Source: Paraburkholderia sacchari
GTDB taxonomy: Bacteria > Pseudomonadota > Gammaproteobacteria > Burkholderiales > Burkholderiaceae
NCBI RefSeq assembly: GCF_000785435.2
Contig: NZ_JTDB02000008.1
Coordinates: forward strand, 62,001-126,000
Direction of reading: 5' to 3'
DNA: 64,000 bases
In this document: piece by piece, positions 17,767 through 26,897 of the stretch
Numbering within the stretch: the first letter of the stretch is position 1
How the letters are laid out: every line of letters starts with the position of its first letter
Position numbers and translations under genes: made by a program
The notes under the pieces: generated by a model
What the model saw: the letters and a program-made list of their open reading frames with translations, nothing else
Databases searched by the model: none
Told to the model about the DNA's origin: nothing

Positions 17767-18222
17767 ATGCGTGTGAGCGACATTCTCAAGGTCAAGGGCA
17801 ATACGCTCTATACCGTTACGCCCGACACGTCGCTGCACGAAGCGGTGAATACCATGGCAGAGCGCGATATTGGCTCGCTCGTCGTGATGGAGTACGGCGA
17901 CCTGGTTGGCATGCTCACGTTCCGCGAGATCATCATGACGGTGAGCGCGAATGGCGGCAGCGTCGGCACCACCACGATCCGCAAGGTGATGGACGACCAT
18001 CCCATCACGTGCACGCCCGAAACCGACGTCGACGAAGTGCGCCGCATGATGCTCGAGCATCACGTGCGCTACCTGCCTGTCATGGATAGCCGCTCGCTCA
18101 TGGGCGTGATCTCGTTCTACGACGTGGCGAAGGCGGTGGTGGAGGCGCAAGGCTTCGAAAACAAGCTGCTCAAGGCCTATATTCGCGACTGGCCCGAGGA
18201 AGAGCAGCATTCGGGGCGTTGA
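17767..18222 (+). CDS. Two-CBS-domain protein
   Basis: 151 aa. CBS repeat 1 covers about residues 5-62 (MAERDIGSLVVMEYGDLVGMLTFREI), repeat 2 about 75-132 (MLEHHVRYLPVMDSRSLMGVISFYDVAKAV). Stand-alone CBS pairs bind adenine nucleotides (AMP, ATP, SAM or c-di-AMP) and act as regulatory modules for partners; no partner is fused. AGGAG lies eight bases before the ATG. It ends before a strong terminator. Confidence 0.88.
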   Translation: MRVSDILKVKGNTLYTVTPDTSLHEAVNTMAERDIGSLVVMEYGDLVGMLTFREIIMTVSANGGSVGTTTIRKVMDDHPITCTPETDVDEVRRMMLEHHVRYLPVMDSRSLMGVISFYDVAKAVVEAQGFENKLLKAYIRDWPEEEQHSGR

Positions 18223-18306
18223 TCCGGCGCCGCGCGCTGACCCGCGCGCGCGGGCCGTTTCGCACTAACTCGCATTAGTTCGCACAAGTTCGCACCAATC
18301 CGCATG

Positions 18307-18332
18307 AAAAGCGCGCGTTTAGCGCGCTTTTT
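18307..18332 (+). terminator. Rho-independent terminator after the CBS gene
   Basis: Perfect 10-bp stem AAAAGCGCGC / GCGCGCTTTT with a 5-nt loop and T-run. An ATG at 18304 lies inside it, which argues against starting the next gene there. Confidence 0.85.
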
Positions 18333-18372
18333 CGCGTCTGGTCCTCCCTTCCTACAGCACGAATCCCACTTG

Positions 18373-20373
18373 ATGAGCGAAAGTCCGATGCCCGTCGCGC
18401 AGCGCGCGGCAAGCGAAGCGAGCGGTCATGGCTCGCAGTTCGCGCTGCTGCGCCAGCGCCGTTTTGCGCCGTTCTTCTGGACGCAGTTCCTCGGTGCGAT
18501 GAACGACAACGTTTTCAAGATCGGTTTCACGTCGCTCGTGACCTATCAGGCCGCGCGCTTTTCCGGCGTCGATCCGAAAACCGTGGCGTTCCTGATCTCG
18601 GCGATTTTCATCGCGCCGTTCGTGCTCTTTTCCGCCACGTCGGGACAGATCGCCGACAAGTTCGACAAGGCCGTGCTCACGCGCTGGGTCAAGACCTTCG
18701 AGATCGCGGTAATGCTGATCGGCGCGACGGGTTTCTGGATGCACAGCGCGCCGCTGCTCTATCTGTGCACGTTCCTGATGGGCGTGCACTCCACGGTGTT
18801 CGGGCCTATCAAATACGCGTATCTGCCCCAAAAGCTTGCGGACGACGAACTCGTCGGCGGCAATGGGCTTGTGGAGATGGGCACCTTCGTGGCGATCCTG
18901 GTCGGGACGATCATGGGCGGGCTCATGGCTGGCATTGGCGCGTCCGGCGCGGCGTCCGGTGTCGCGTCGAACGCCGCTTCCGCCATGCTCCCGGCCGGGA
19001 CGCCGGCGGGCGCCTGGTGGCTTGGCGGCCTATGTATCGCCATCGCGCTGATCGGCCGTGTGGCCAGCGCGTTCGTGCCGCCCTGCGCGCCGCCGCAACC
19101 GGAACTGCGCATCAACTGGAATCCATTTTCCGAGACCTGGCGCAACTTGCGCCTCGCGCACGGCAACCGCACCGTGTTCCTGAGCCTGCTCGGGATTTCG
19201 TGGCTGTGGTTCGTTGGCGCGACGTTTCTGGCCTCGTTCTTCAACTTCGCCAAGGACGTGCTGTCCGCCGATCCCGATGTCGTGACCTTGTTGCTTGCCA
19301 TGTTCTCGCTGGGCATCGGCACGGGCTCGATGCTGTGCGAGCGGCTGTCGCGCGGGCGCATCGAGATCGGCCTCGTGCCGCTCGGCTCGATCGGCATGAG
19401 CGTTTTCGGCATCGACCTGTTTTTCGCGAGCCATGCGCTGCCCGCCGCGTCGCATCTGCTTTCGGTGGGCGAGTTCGTGCGCACGCTCGCCCACTGGCGC
19501 GTCCTGGCCGACCTGTTCCTGCTCGCGATGTTCGGCGGCTTCTATAGCGTGCCGCTCTACGCGCTGATTCAGAGCCGCAGCGCGCCCAGCCATCGCGCGC
19601 GCATCATTGCCGCGAACAACATTCTCAACTCGCTTTTCATGATCGTTTCGGCGCTCATGGCGATGGCGCTCACTGCCGCCGGCGTCGGCATTGCGGGCAT
19701 CTTTCTCACGACTGCGCTGCTCAACATCGTCGTGGCTGCGTACATCTACACGCTGGTGCCCGAGTTCCTGCTGCGCTTCATGGCGTGGGTGCTCGTGCAT
19801 ACGGTCTATCGCGTGCGGCTCGTGCACGCCGAACGCATTCCCGCCAAGGGCGCCGCGGTGCTGGTCTGCAATCACGTGAGCTATGTCGATGCGGTGGTCA
19901 TCATGGCCGAAAGCCCGAGGCCGATCCGCTTCGTGATGGATCACCAGATCTTCCGCTCGCCGCTGGTCGGCTGGCTGTTCCGGCATGCGAAGGCCATTCC
20001 GATCGCGCCGGCACACGAGGACGCGGCGCTGCTGGCGGCGGCCTACGAGCGCTGCGCCGCCACGCTTGCCGATGGAGAGCTCGTGTGCATCTTCCCCGAA
20101 GGCAAGCTCACGAAGACCGGCGAGATGAATCCGTTCCGCCACGGCGTGACGGAGATCCTCAAGCGTTATCCGGCGCCGGTCGTGCCGATGGCGCTGCGCG
20201 GGCTGTGGGGCAGCGCGTTCTCGCGGCATGGGGCGTCGGGCCAGGAGCGGCCGGTGCGGCGCGGGCTGACGAGCCGGCTTACGCTCGCAGTGGGCGAGCC
20301 GGTAGCGCCCGAGGACGTGACGGTTGACGAACTCCAGCGCAAGGTAACCGAGTTGCGCGGCGCGCGGCGCTGA
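18373..20373 (+). CDS. LplT-like MFS transporter fused to PlsC-type acyltransferase
   Basis: 666 aa. Residues about 20-440 form a 12-helix MFS domain (FWTQFLGAMNDNVFKIGFTSLV is the LplT-type start). Residues about 460-666 are a PlsC domain with the H-x4-D motif NHVSYVD, substrate motif FPEGKLTKTGEMNPFRHG and PVVPMALRG. E. coli LplT flips lysophospholipids inward for reacylation by Aas. The fusion would couple uptake and reacylation in one chain, without the acyl-ACP synthetase half of Aas. The start MSESPMPVAQ is preferred since the upstream ATG is in a terminator. Confidence 0.85.
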   Translation: MSESPMPVAQRAASEASGHGSQFALLRQRRFAPFFWTQFLGAMNDNVFKIGFTSLVTYQAARFSGVDPKTVAFLISAIFIAPFVLFSATSGQIADKFDKAVLTRWVKTFEIAVMLIGATGFWMHSAPLLYLCTFLMGVHSTVFGPIKYAYLPQKLADDELVGGNGLVEMGTFVAILVGTIMGGLMAGIGASGAASGVASNAASAMLPAGTPAGAWWLGGLCIAIALIGRVASAFVPPCAPPQPELRINWNPFSETWRNLRLAHGNRTVFLSLLGISWLWFVGATFLASFFNFAKDVLSADPDVVTLLLAMFSLGIGTGSMLCERLSRGRIEIGLVPLGSIGMSVFGIDLFFASHALPAASHLLSVGEFVRTLAHWRVLADLFLLAMFGGFYSVPLYALIQSRSAPSHRARIIAANNILNSLFMIVSALMAMALTAAGVGIAGIFLTTALLNIVVAAYIYTLVPEFLLRFMAWVLVHTVYRVRLVHAERIPAKGAAVLVCNHVSYVDAVVIMAESPRPIRFVMDHQIFRSPLVGWLFRHAKAIPIAPAHEDAALLAAAYERCAATLADGELVCIFPEGKLTKTGEMNPFRHGVTEILKRYPAPVVPMALRGLWGSAFSRHGASGQERPVRRGLTSRLTLAVGEPVAPEDVTVDELQRKVTELRGARR

Positions 20374-20377
20374 GTGT

Positions 20378-20410
20378 GGCGGCGTGGAGGCGGCGTGGAG
20401 GCGGCGTGGC
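20378..20410. repeat. Tandem repeat, 11-bp unit x3
   Basis: Unit GGCGGCGTGGA, three copies, the last with one change, immediately after the LplT-PlsC stop codon. Confidence 0.8.
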
Positions 20411-20498
20411 TCGGGCGGCGGAGGGAAAAGCCGCGCGGGCGGGTCGTCGCGCGGGCTGGCATAATGCTGGATTCCCCGATTTACTTTGGACCACCGCC

Positions 20499-21599
20499 AT
20501 GTCCGGCAACACGCTCGGTACGCTTTTCACCGTAACCACCTTCGGCGAATCCCACGGGCCGGCCATCGGCTGCGTCATCGACGGCTGCCCGCCCGGCATG
20601 GCGCTCACCGAAGCCGATATCCAGATCGACCTGGACCGCCGCCGCCCGGGCACGTCGCGTCACGTCACGCAGCGCCAGGAAGCCGACAAGGTCGAGATCC
20701 TTTCGGGCGTGTTCGAGGGCGTGACAACCGGCACACCCATCGCGCTCCTGATCCGCAATACCGACCAGCGCAGCAAGGACTACGGCAACATCGTCGAGAC
20801 CTTCCGCCCGGGCCACGCCGACTACACCTATTGGCAGAAGTACGGTATCCGCGACTATCGCGGCGGCGGCCGTTCGTCGGCGCGCCTGACGGCGCCCACG
20901 GTGGCGGCCGGCGCCGTCGCGAAAAAATGGCTGCGCGAGCGCTTCGGTGTCGAGGTGCGCGGCTGCATGAGCGCGCTCGGCGAGATCGACGTGCCGTTCG
21001 TCGACTGGAAGCACGTGCCCGAAAACCCGTTCTTCGCCCCGAACGCCGACATCGTGCCGCAACTCGAGTCCTATATGGACGCCTTGCGCAAGGACGGCGA
21101 CTCGATTGGCGCGCGTATCGACGTGGTGGCGAGCGGCGTGCCGGTGGGCTGGGGCGAGCCGTTGTTCGACCGCCTCGATGCCGACATTGCGCACGCCATG
21201 ATGGGCATCAATGCGGTGAAGGGCGTCGAGATCGGCGCGGGCTTCGCGAGCGTGGCACAGCGCGGCTCGGAGCATGGCGACGAACTCACGCCCGGCGGTT
21301 TTCACGGCAATCACGCGGGCGGCGTGCTCGGCGGCATTTCGACGGGGCAGGACATCACCGTGTCGATCGCCATCAAGCCGACTTCGAGCATCCGCACGCC
21401 GCGCCGCTCGATCGACAAGGCCGGCGATCCGGCCACGGTCGAGACCTTTGGCCGCCACGACCCGTGCGTGGGCATCCGCGCGACGCCGATCGCCGAAGCG
21501 ATGCTCGCGCTCGTGCTGATCGACCATGCGCTGCGCCATCGTGCGCAGAACGGCGACGTTGTCGTGACGACGCCGAAGATCCCGGCCAGCGACGCCTGA
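20499..21599 (+). CDS. aroC: Chorismate synthase
   Basis: 366 aa. Converts EPSP to chorismate using reduced FMN, the last step of the shikimate pathway. The three family signatures are all present: GESHGPAIGCVIDGCPPG near the N-terminus, the middle RGGGRSSARLTAPTVAAGAVA, and the C-terminal RHDPCVGIRATPIAEAM. Start ATG 20499 gives the standard N-terminus MSGNTLGTLFTVTTFG. It sits alone between the fusion transporter and a TPR protein. Confidence 0.97.
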   Translation: MSGNTLGTLFTVTTFGESHGPAIGCVIDGCPPGMALTEADIQIDLDRRRPGTSRHVTQRQEADKVEILSGVFEGVTTGTPIALLIRNTDQRSKDYGNIVETFRPGHADYTYWQKYGIRDYRGGGRSSARLTAPTVAAGAVAKKWLRERFGVEVRGCMSALGEIDVPFVDWKHVPENPFFAPNADIVPQLESYMDALRKDGDSIGARIDVVASGVPVGWGEPLFDRLDADIAHAMMGINAVKGVEIGAGFASVAQRGSEHGDELTPGGFHGNHAGGVLGGISTGQDITVSIAIKPTSSIRTPRRSIDKAGDPATVETFGRHDPCVGIRATPIAEAMLALVLIDHALRHRAQNGDVVVTTPKIPASDA

Positions 21600-21621
21600 T
21601 CGCCGCGCGCGAGGCAATTCC

Positions 21622-23112
21622 GTGCTTGCGCTGCCCGCTGGCGTGACGCTGCCAACGCCCGCTTGCGCCGACGACCCGCTCGCGCCGCTGCTGTCGCGAG
21701 TTGCGCAGTCCGATGCGCGCGCAACCGATTGGCTCGCGCTCGGCCGCGCCTTGCGCCAGCGTGCCGTCGGTGACTTCGGCCATACACGCGCGGCGCTCTT
21801 CGCCCTCACGCGCGCCGCGCAAATCGATCCTGTTGCCGATCCGAAACTCATGCATGAACTCGCGCAGACGGCGTTCGTCGCACGCGAGTGGCCGCTCGCA
21901 GAAGCGTCATGCGCGGTGCTGCTCGAGCGCGACCCGAATGACGTCAACGCGCTTGTCTGGCGCTCGGCGGCCGTGCAGGCGCGCAACGACTTCGCGCGCG
22001 CCGAGCGGCAGTTGCGCGCGGCTGCGCGCATCGTCCCGAATCATCCTGTTGTCCTGCACAAACTTGCGCTGTGCGTGAAGGAGCAGACGCGCTTTGCCGA
22101 AGCCGAGGCGCTGTTGCGCGAGGTGCTCGCGCTCACGCCGCATAGTCCCCACGCGCGCTTCGATCTATCGGAGCTGGAGATCCGTTCGGGTCGCTATGCC
22201 GAGGGCTGGGAGCACTACGAGGCGCGCCTCGAACTCGACGGAGATGGCAATGGCGCGCGTAGCGCACTTGCGTCGATCGGTGCGTCCTGGTGCGGGGAAT
22301 CGCTGGCGGGCCGCACGCTCGTGGTCTACGGCGAGCAGGGCAATGGCGATTGTTTGTGGGCGTTCCGCTTCCTCGCGCCGCTGGCCGAGCGCGCGCGCCG
22401 CGAGGGCGGTCGCGTGATCCTCGGCTACGCGGGGCCGATGCGGCATCTGTTCGAGCGCATGTTGCCGCCCGATGTGGCGCTGGAAGCTTCGCTCGTCACG
22501 CGGCCTGATTACCACTGCGGCCTGATGAGCCTGCCATTGCGGCTGGGCGTGTTCGCGTCGGCGGGGTGGGGCGAGCCGTATTTGCGCGCCGACCCGGCGC
22601 GGGTGCAAACGTGGCGCACGCGCGTCGCGCAGGCGATGCCGGCTGGCGGCCGCTCGGTCGCGCTGGTCTGGAACGGCAATCCATCGCATGTGCGCGACGC
22701 GCGCCGTTCGATTCCGGATGCCGAACTCGGTGCGCTGCTTACGGTGCCGGGCCTCACGTTCTTCGTGTTGTCGCCGGGACGCGGTGCGGCTACGCAGGCG
22801 TGGCGCGCGCGCGGCGCGAAGCTGGTTGACTTGACCGCGCAGTTCGAGGCCGGTTTCGACGACGTGGCGGCGCTGATCGCGAGCGTCGACCATGTGGTGA
22901 CGATCGACAGCGGCCCGGCGCATCTGGCCGGCGCGCTCGGGGCGCCGACGAGTTTGCTCATCGACCATGTTTCCGCCTGGTTCTGGGGCAGCGAAACGGC
23001 GCGCACGCCATGGTACGACTCGATCGAGCTGTTTCGGCAGCCCGCGGTGGGCGAGTGGGGTGCGGTTCTCGCGCGCGTGAGGGCGCGGTTGGAGGATTTG
23101 GCGACGAGTTGA
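21622..23112 (+). CDS. TPR protein with glycosyltransferase-9-like C-terminal domain
   Basis: 496 aa, GTG start 22 bp after aroC. Residues about 45-220 form TPR helices with paired Ala/Leu-rich repeats (LMHELAQTAFVAREWPLAEASCAVLLERDPNDVNAL, ARFDLSELEIRSGRYAEGWEHYEARL). The C-terminal half resembles ADP-heptose-type GT-B folds: TLVVYGEQGNGDCLWAFRFLAPLA and VVTIDSGPAHLAGALGAPTSLL. Such TPR-GT proteins occur near glycan loci, but none is here, so the acceptor is unknown. Confidence 0.75.
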   Translation: MLALPAGVTLPTPACADDPLAPLLSRVAQSDARATDWLALGRALRQRAVGDFGHTRAALFALTRAAQIDPVADPKLMHELAQTAFVAREWPLAEASCAVLLERDPNDVNALVWRSAAVQARNDFARAERQLRAAARIVPNHPVVLHKLALCVKEQTRFAEAEALLREVLALTPHSPHARFDLSELEIRSGRYAEGWEHYEARLELDGDGNGARSALASIGASWCGESLAGRTLVVYGEQGNGDCLWAFRFLAPLAERARREGGRVILGYAGPMRHLFERMLPPDVALEASLVTRPDYHCGLMSLPLRLGVFASAGWGEPYLRADPARVQTWRTRVAQAMPAGGRSVALVWNGNPSHVRDARRSIPDAELGALLTVPGLTFFVLSPGRGAATQAWRARGAKLVDLTAQFEAGFDDVAALIASVDHVVTIDSGPAHLAGALGAPTSLLIDHVSAWFWGSETARTPWYDSIELFRQPAVGEWGAVLARVRARLEDLATS

Positions 23113-23146
23113 TCGTTGGCTGATCTCACGCGCCTGCATGAAACGA

Positions 23147-23176
23147 CAAAGCCGCTCCCGGGAGCGGCTTTGTTTT
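23147..23176. terminator. Bidirectional terminator
   Basis: Perfect palindrome CAAAGCCGCTCCC/GGGAGCGGCTTTG followed by TTTTC, between the convergent TPR gene and the ETF-QO pseudogene. Confidence 0.85.
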
Positions 23177-23190
23177 CTCGTTTTCCGATC

Positions 23191-24559
23191 TTACATGTTC
23201 GGGTAGTTCGGCCCGCCGCCGCCCTCCGGCGTGACCCACACGATGTTCTGCGTCGGGTCCTTGATGTCGCAGGTCTTGCAGTGCACGCAGTTCTGCGCGT
23301 TGATCTGCAGGCGGTCGCTGCCGTCGTCGTTTTTCACGAATTCGTAGACCGCAGCCGGGCAGAAGCGCGCCTCAGGGCCCGCATAGGTGCGCAGGTTCAC
23401 GTTCACCGGCACGCTCGCATCCTTCAACGTCAAATGCGCGGGCTGGTTCTCTTCGTGATTCGTATTGGAAATGAACACCGAAGAAAGGCGGTCGAACGTG
23501 AGCTTGCCATCGGGCTTCGGGTACTCGATGGGCTTGCACAGCGACGCCGGCTTGAGCATCTCGTGATCGCGATGCTGGTGATGCAGCGTCCATGGCACAT
23601 TGCCACCCAGCAGCTTCTGTTCGACACCCACCATCAGCGTGCCCAGGTACAGGCCCTTGCTCATCCACTGCTTGAAGTTGCGCGCCTTGTGCAGCTCCGT
23701 GTGCAGCCACGACTGCTTGAACGCTTCCGGATAGGCCGCGAGTTCATCGCTTTGACGGCCGGCCTGCACCGCGTCGAACGCCGCTTCCGCTGCCAGCATG
23801 CCGGTCTTGATCGCCGCATGGCTGCCCTTGATGCGCGCCGCGTTCAGGAAACCCGCGTCGTCGCCTACGAGTGCGCCGCCCGGGAACACGAGCTTCGGCA
23901 GCGACATCAGACCGCCCGCCGTCATCGCGCGTGCGCCGTACGAAACGCGCTTGCCACCTTCCAGATACTTGCGGATCGCCGGGTGCGTCTTGTAGCGCTG
24001 GAATTCCTCGAACGGCGAGAGGTACGGATTCTGGTACGCAAGGCCGACGACGAAACCCACCATCACCTGGTTATTGTCGATGTGGTACAGGAACGAGCCG
24101 CCGTAGGTGTCTTTTTCGAGCGGCCAGCCCGCCGTATGGATCACGAGGCCCGGCTTGTGTTTCGCGGGATCGATTTCCCACAGTTCCTTGATGCCGATGC
24201 CGTACACCTGCGGATCCGCGTCCTTGCCGAGCTTGAAATGCTCGTTCAACTGGCGGCCCAGATGCCCACGGCAGCCTTCGGCAAACAGCGTGTACTTGGC
24301 ATGCAGTTCCATGCCGAGCTGGAAGTTCTCGGTAGGCTCGCCATCCTTGCCGACGCCCACCCGCGCCCGAGAGGATATGCGCCCCGATTTCCGAGCCTTT
24401 TTCCAGCACGCATACGCCGATCTCAGCGCCTTTTTCCGCTGCCAGCTGTTTCAGGCGGATCGCCGCGGACAGGCCTGCCGGCCCGCCGCCCACGATCACG
24501 ACGTCGTATTCCATCGACTCGCGTGGGCCGTATTGCTCCAAAAGACTTGCGGGGGTCAT
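23191..24559 (-). pseudogene. Electron-transfer flavoprotein:ubiquinone oxidoreductase, internal deletion with frameshift
   Basis: The intact enzyme passes electrons from ETF to ubiquinone during acyl-CoA oxidation. Here the N-terminal 66 residues are normal (FAD motif VVIVGGGPAGLSAAIRL, ending EIGAHILSGA) with AGGAG before ATG 24559. The frame then changes at about 24358-24370. The other frame resumes at VGVGKDGEPTENFQLGMELHAKYTLF and continues for 388 residues to a normal end, including the 4Fe-4S cysteines in NAQNCVHCKTCDIKDPTQNIVWVTPEGGGGPNYPNM. About 100 of the roughly 555 expected residues are missing. The lesion removes the segment after the first FAD motif, so no functional enzyme is expected unless the deletion is an assembly error. 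Confidence 0.85.
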
Positions 24560-24735
24560 CAAAGCTCCTCTTGCCATTAGAATACTTTTTTCGGGTTCGT
24601 ATTGTCGGGTAACGACCTCCGGGCCGCAAGCTGACGAATCAATTTTAGCACGATCGTTCTATTTTATGCCAGAATGTCCGGCACGCCGCCGGTGGCGCAT
24701 TCCGGTGCTCTTTCATCCTTGAACAGGAAGCGAAA

Positions 24736-25515
24736 ATGGGCCGCTCGATCAATCTGGAAGGTAAGGTGGCAATGATCACCGGCGCGTCGAGCGGTCTGGG
24801 CAAGCGTTTTGCCCAAGTGCTCTCGCAGGCCGGTGCGAAGGTCGTGCTGGCGAGCCGGCGCGTGGAGCGCCTCAAGGAATTGCGCGCCGAAATCGAGGCT
24901 GGCGGCGGGGCCGCGCATGTGGTCTCGCTCGACGTGACGGATTACCAGAGCATCCGCTCGGCGGTCGCGCATGCCGAGACCGAGGCGGGGACCATCGACA
25001 TTCTCGTCAACAACTCGGGAGTCTCGACCACCCAGAAGCTGGCCGAAGTCACGCCCGCAGACTTCGAGTACGTGTTCGACACCAACACCCGCGGCGCCTT
25101 CTTCGTCGCCCAGGAAGTGGCCAAACGCATGATCATGCGCGGCAATGGCGGCGCGTCGAAGCCGGCGTACCGCATCATCAACATCGCCTCGGTGGCGGGC
25201 TTGAGCGTGCTGCCGCAAATCGGCCTCTACTCGATCAGCAAGGCGGCCGTGGTGCATATGACGAAAGCCATGGCGCTCGAGTGGGGGCGGCATGGCATCA
25301 ACGTGAATGCAATCTGTCCCGGTTATATCGACACCGAGATCAACCACCATCACTGGGCGACCGAGCAGGGTCAGAAGCTCATCGCGATGCTGCCGCGCCA
25401 CCGGGTGGGCACGCCCGCCGATCTCGACGGCCTGTTGTTGCTGCTCGCTGCGGATGAATCGGCGTTCATGAACGGATCGATTATTACCGCCGACGATGGC
25501 TTTGGCCTGATGTGA
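24736..25515 (+). CDS. SDR-family oxidoreductase
   Basis: 259 aa classical short-chain dehydrogenase. Cofactor motif TGASSGLG (15-22) followed by SRR at 40-42, which favours NADPH; NNSG at 92-95; catalytic Ser152, Tyr165, Lys169 (YSISK). The substrate is unknown. It is divergent from the broken ETF-QO gene and 30 bp upstream of a thioesterase, so the pair may act on an acyl-CoA. Confidence 0.88.
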   Translation: MGRSINLEGKVAMITGASSGLGKRFAQVLSQAGAKVVLASRRVERLKELRAEIEAGGGAAHVVSLDVTDYQSIRSAVAHAETEAGTIDILVNNSGVSTTQKLAEVTPADFEYVFDTNTRGAFFVAQEVAKRMIMRGNGGASKPAYRIINIASVAGLSVLPQIGLYSISKAAVVHMTKAMALEWGRHGINVNAICPGYIDTEINHHHWATEQGQKLIAMLPRHRVGTPADLDGLLLLLAADESAFMNGSIITADDGFGLM

Positions 25516-25545
25516 ATTTCCAGTGCAACGAGTGTAAAGAGTGCA

Positions 25546-25986
25546 ATGAGTGAGTATCACCCCGTTTTTGAAATGACCATGCCGATCCGTTGGGGCGACA
25601 TGGACGCGTTCGGCCATGTGAACAATACGGTCTATTTCCGCTACATGGAGCAGGTGCGGATTTCCTGGTTCGAGCACATCGGCGCAGGTGGCGAGAGCCG
25701 CGAAAGGGGCGACGGGCAGGGACCCGTGATCGTGAACGCGTCGATGGATTTCCTGAAGCAGTTGCACTACCCCGGCGACATCGTCTGCACGATGACGGTG
25801 GGCGAGCCGGGCCGCAGTAGTTTCGATACCGGTTTCGAGCTGCGCCGCGTGGATGATCCCGATACCGTCTACGCGCGCGGCAATGCGCGCTGCGTATGGA
25901 TCGACTACGCGGCGGGCAAGTCCGTGCCGATTCCGGACAGCCTGCGCGCGACGATTGAAAACGCTCCGCTCGTGAAGGCGCGCTGA
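25546..25986 (+). CDS. Acyl-CoA thioesterase, 4HBT hot-dog family
   Basis: 146 aa. The signature IRWGDMDAFGHVNNTVYFRYMEQVRISWFE has the catalytic Asp of the 4-hydroxybenzoyl-CoA thioesterase (YbgC/FadM) class. It hydrolyses acyl-CoA to acid and CoA. It follows the SDR gene by 30 bp and is probably in its operon. Confidence 0.87.
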   Translation: MSEYHPVFEMTMPIRWGDMDAFGHVNNTVYFRYMEQVRISWFEHIGAGGESRERGDGQGPVIVNASMDFLKQLHYPGDIVCTMTVGEPGRSSFDTGFELRRVDDPDTVYARGNARCVWIDYAAGKSVPIPDSLRATIENAPLVKAR

Positions 25987-26071
25987 TTGGCTTCTACGGC
26001 GTGCGCATGTCCCGCGCGCGCCGCTTCTTCGCTTCGTCTTCGCCCCGTCAATACGCGGCATTCATGCCGCT

Positions 26072-26638
26072 TCAATTTCCGAGCAGCCGCTGCAGCAGTT
26101 CGGTAGCGTTGCCCGTGTCGTACTTGCGCATGAGCCGCGCACGGTAGATGTCCACCGTGCGCGAGCTGATGTCGAGAATTTTCCCGATCTGTTTGCTCGT
26201 CTTGCCCGTGACCAGTTGCGCCGCGATTTCGCGCTCGCGCGGCGTGAGTTCGACCGCCACGCGCCGTGTCGCGCTCAGATCCTCGAAGGTCCAGACACCG
26301 GCGGCGTGCGGCTCCGCGCGGTCGAGCGAGCGGCCCGTGACGTGGCACCAGAAGAGCTCGCCGTCGAAGCGCTTCATGATGCGGTCGTCGGCGTAGCTGC
26401 CCTGGGCCGTCATGATGGGCGGAATGCGCTCGCCGATGCGCTCGAACTCGACCGCCGACGGATACAGCACCAGAAACGACTGGCCGATCAGCGCCTCGCG
26501 CGGACAGCGGAAGATGGCGCAAACGGCCTCATTGCAGTCCTCCACGATGCGCTCGCGCGCGAGCACGAGCCCGATTGGCGCGAGATGGAAAGCGGTCTGG
26601 TAGTCGAGTGCGGCAGTGGGGTTTGCGGGTGCTGGCAT
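26072..26638 (-). CDS. PAS-LuxR (FixJ-type HTH) regulator
   Basis: About 188 aa. Residues 10-125 form a PAS domain (TAFHLAPIGLVLARERIVEDCNEAV, GQSFLVLYPS, GELFWCHVTGRSL). The last 65 residues are a LuxR/GerE helix-turn-helix (LTPREREIAAQLVTGKTSKQIGKILDISSRTVDIYRARLMRKY). There is no receiver domain, so it probably senses a small ligand or redox state directly. It is divergent from scoAB and could control it. An ATG 25 codons upstream is possible; neither start has a clear ribosome site. Confidence 0.83.
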   Translation of the reverse strand: MPAPANPTAALDYQTAFHLAPIGLVLARERIVEDCNEAVCAIFRCPREALIGQSFLVLYPSAVEFERIGERIPPIMTAQGSYADDRIMKRFDGELFWCHVTGRSLDRAEPHAAGVWTFEDLSATRRVAVELTPREREIAAQLVTGKTSKQIGKILDISSRTVDIYRARLMRKYDTGNATELLQRLLGN

Positions 26639-26897
26639 GGCGGACGATGCGGGTATGGCTTTATGTAGTTTTGCGTATTGTGCCGCAATGCCCGCCCAGC
26701 GTACGCTTTGCAACCATCGGAGGGACGGTCGGACGCCGGGCCGGGTTCACGGCAGCGCTGCCAGGCCGTGATTAAAATGAGGCATCCGGGCGGCTGCGCC
26801 GCTGCCATGCCGAACGAATGCATTCAACAAGAATTCAACGAACAGGTTTAACGAACCAGCGCATCGACGTATTTCCATACGAGGAAGGGACACACTG

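Noticed and set aside
18304..18372. Upstream ATG of the LplT-PlsC gene
   Set aside because: It lies within the CBS-gene terminator and adds residues not typical of the family.
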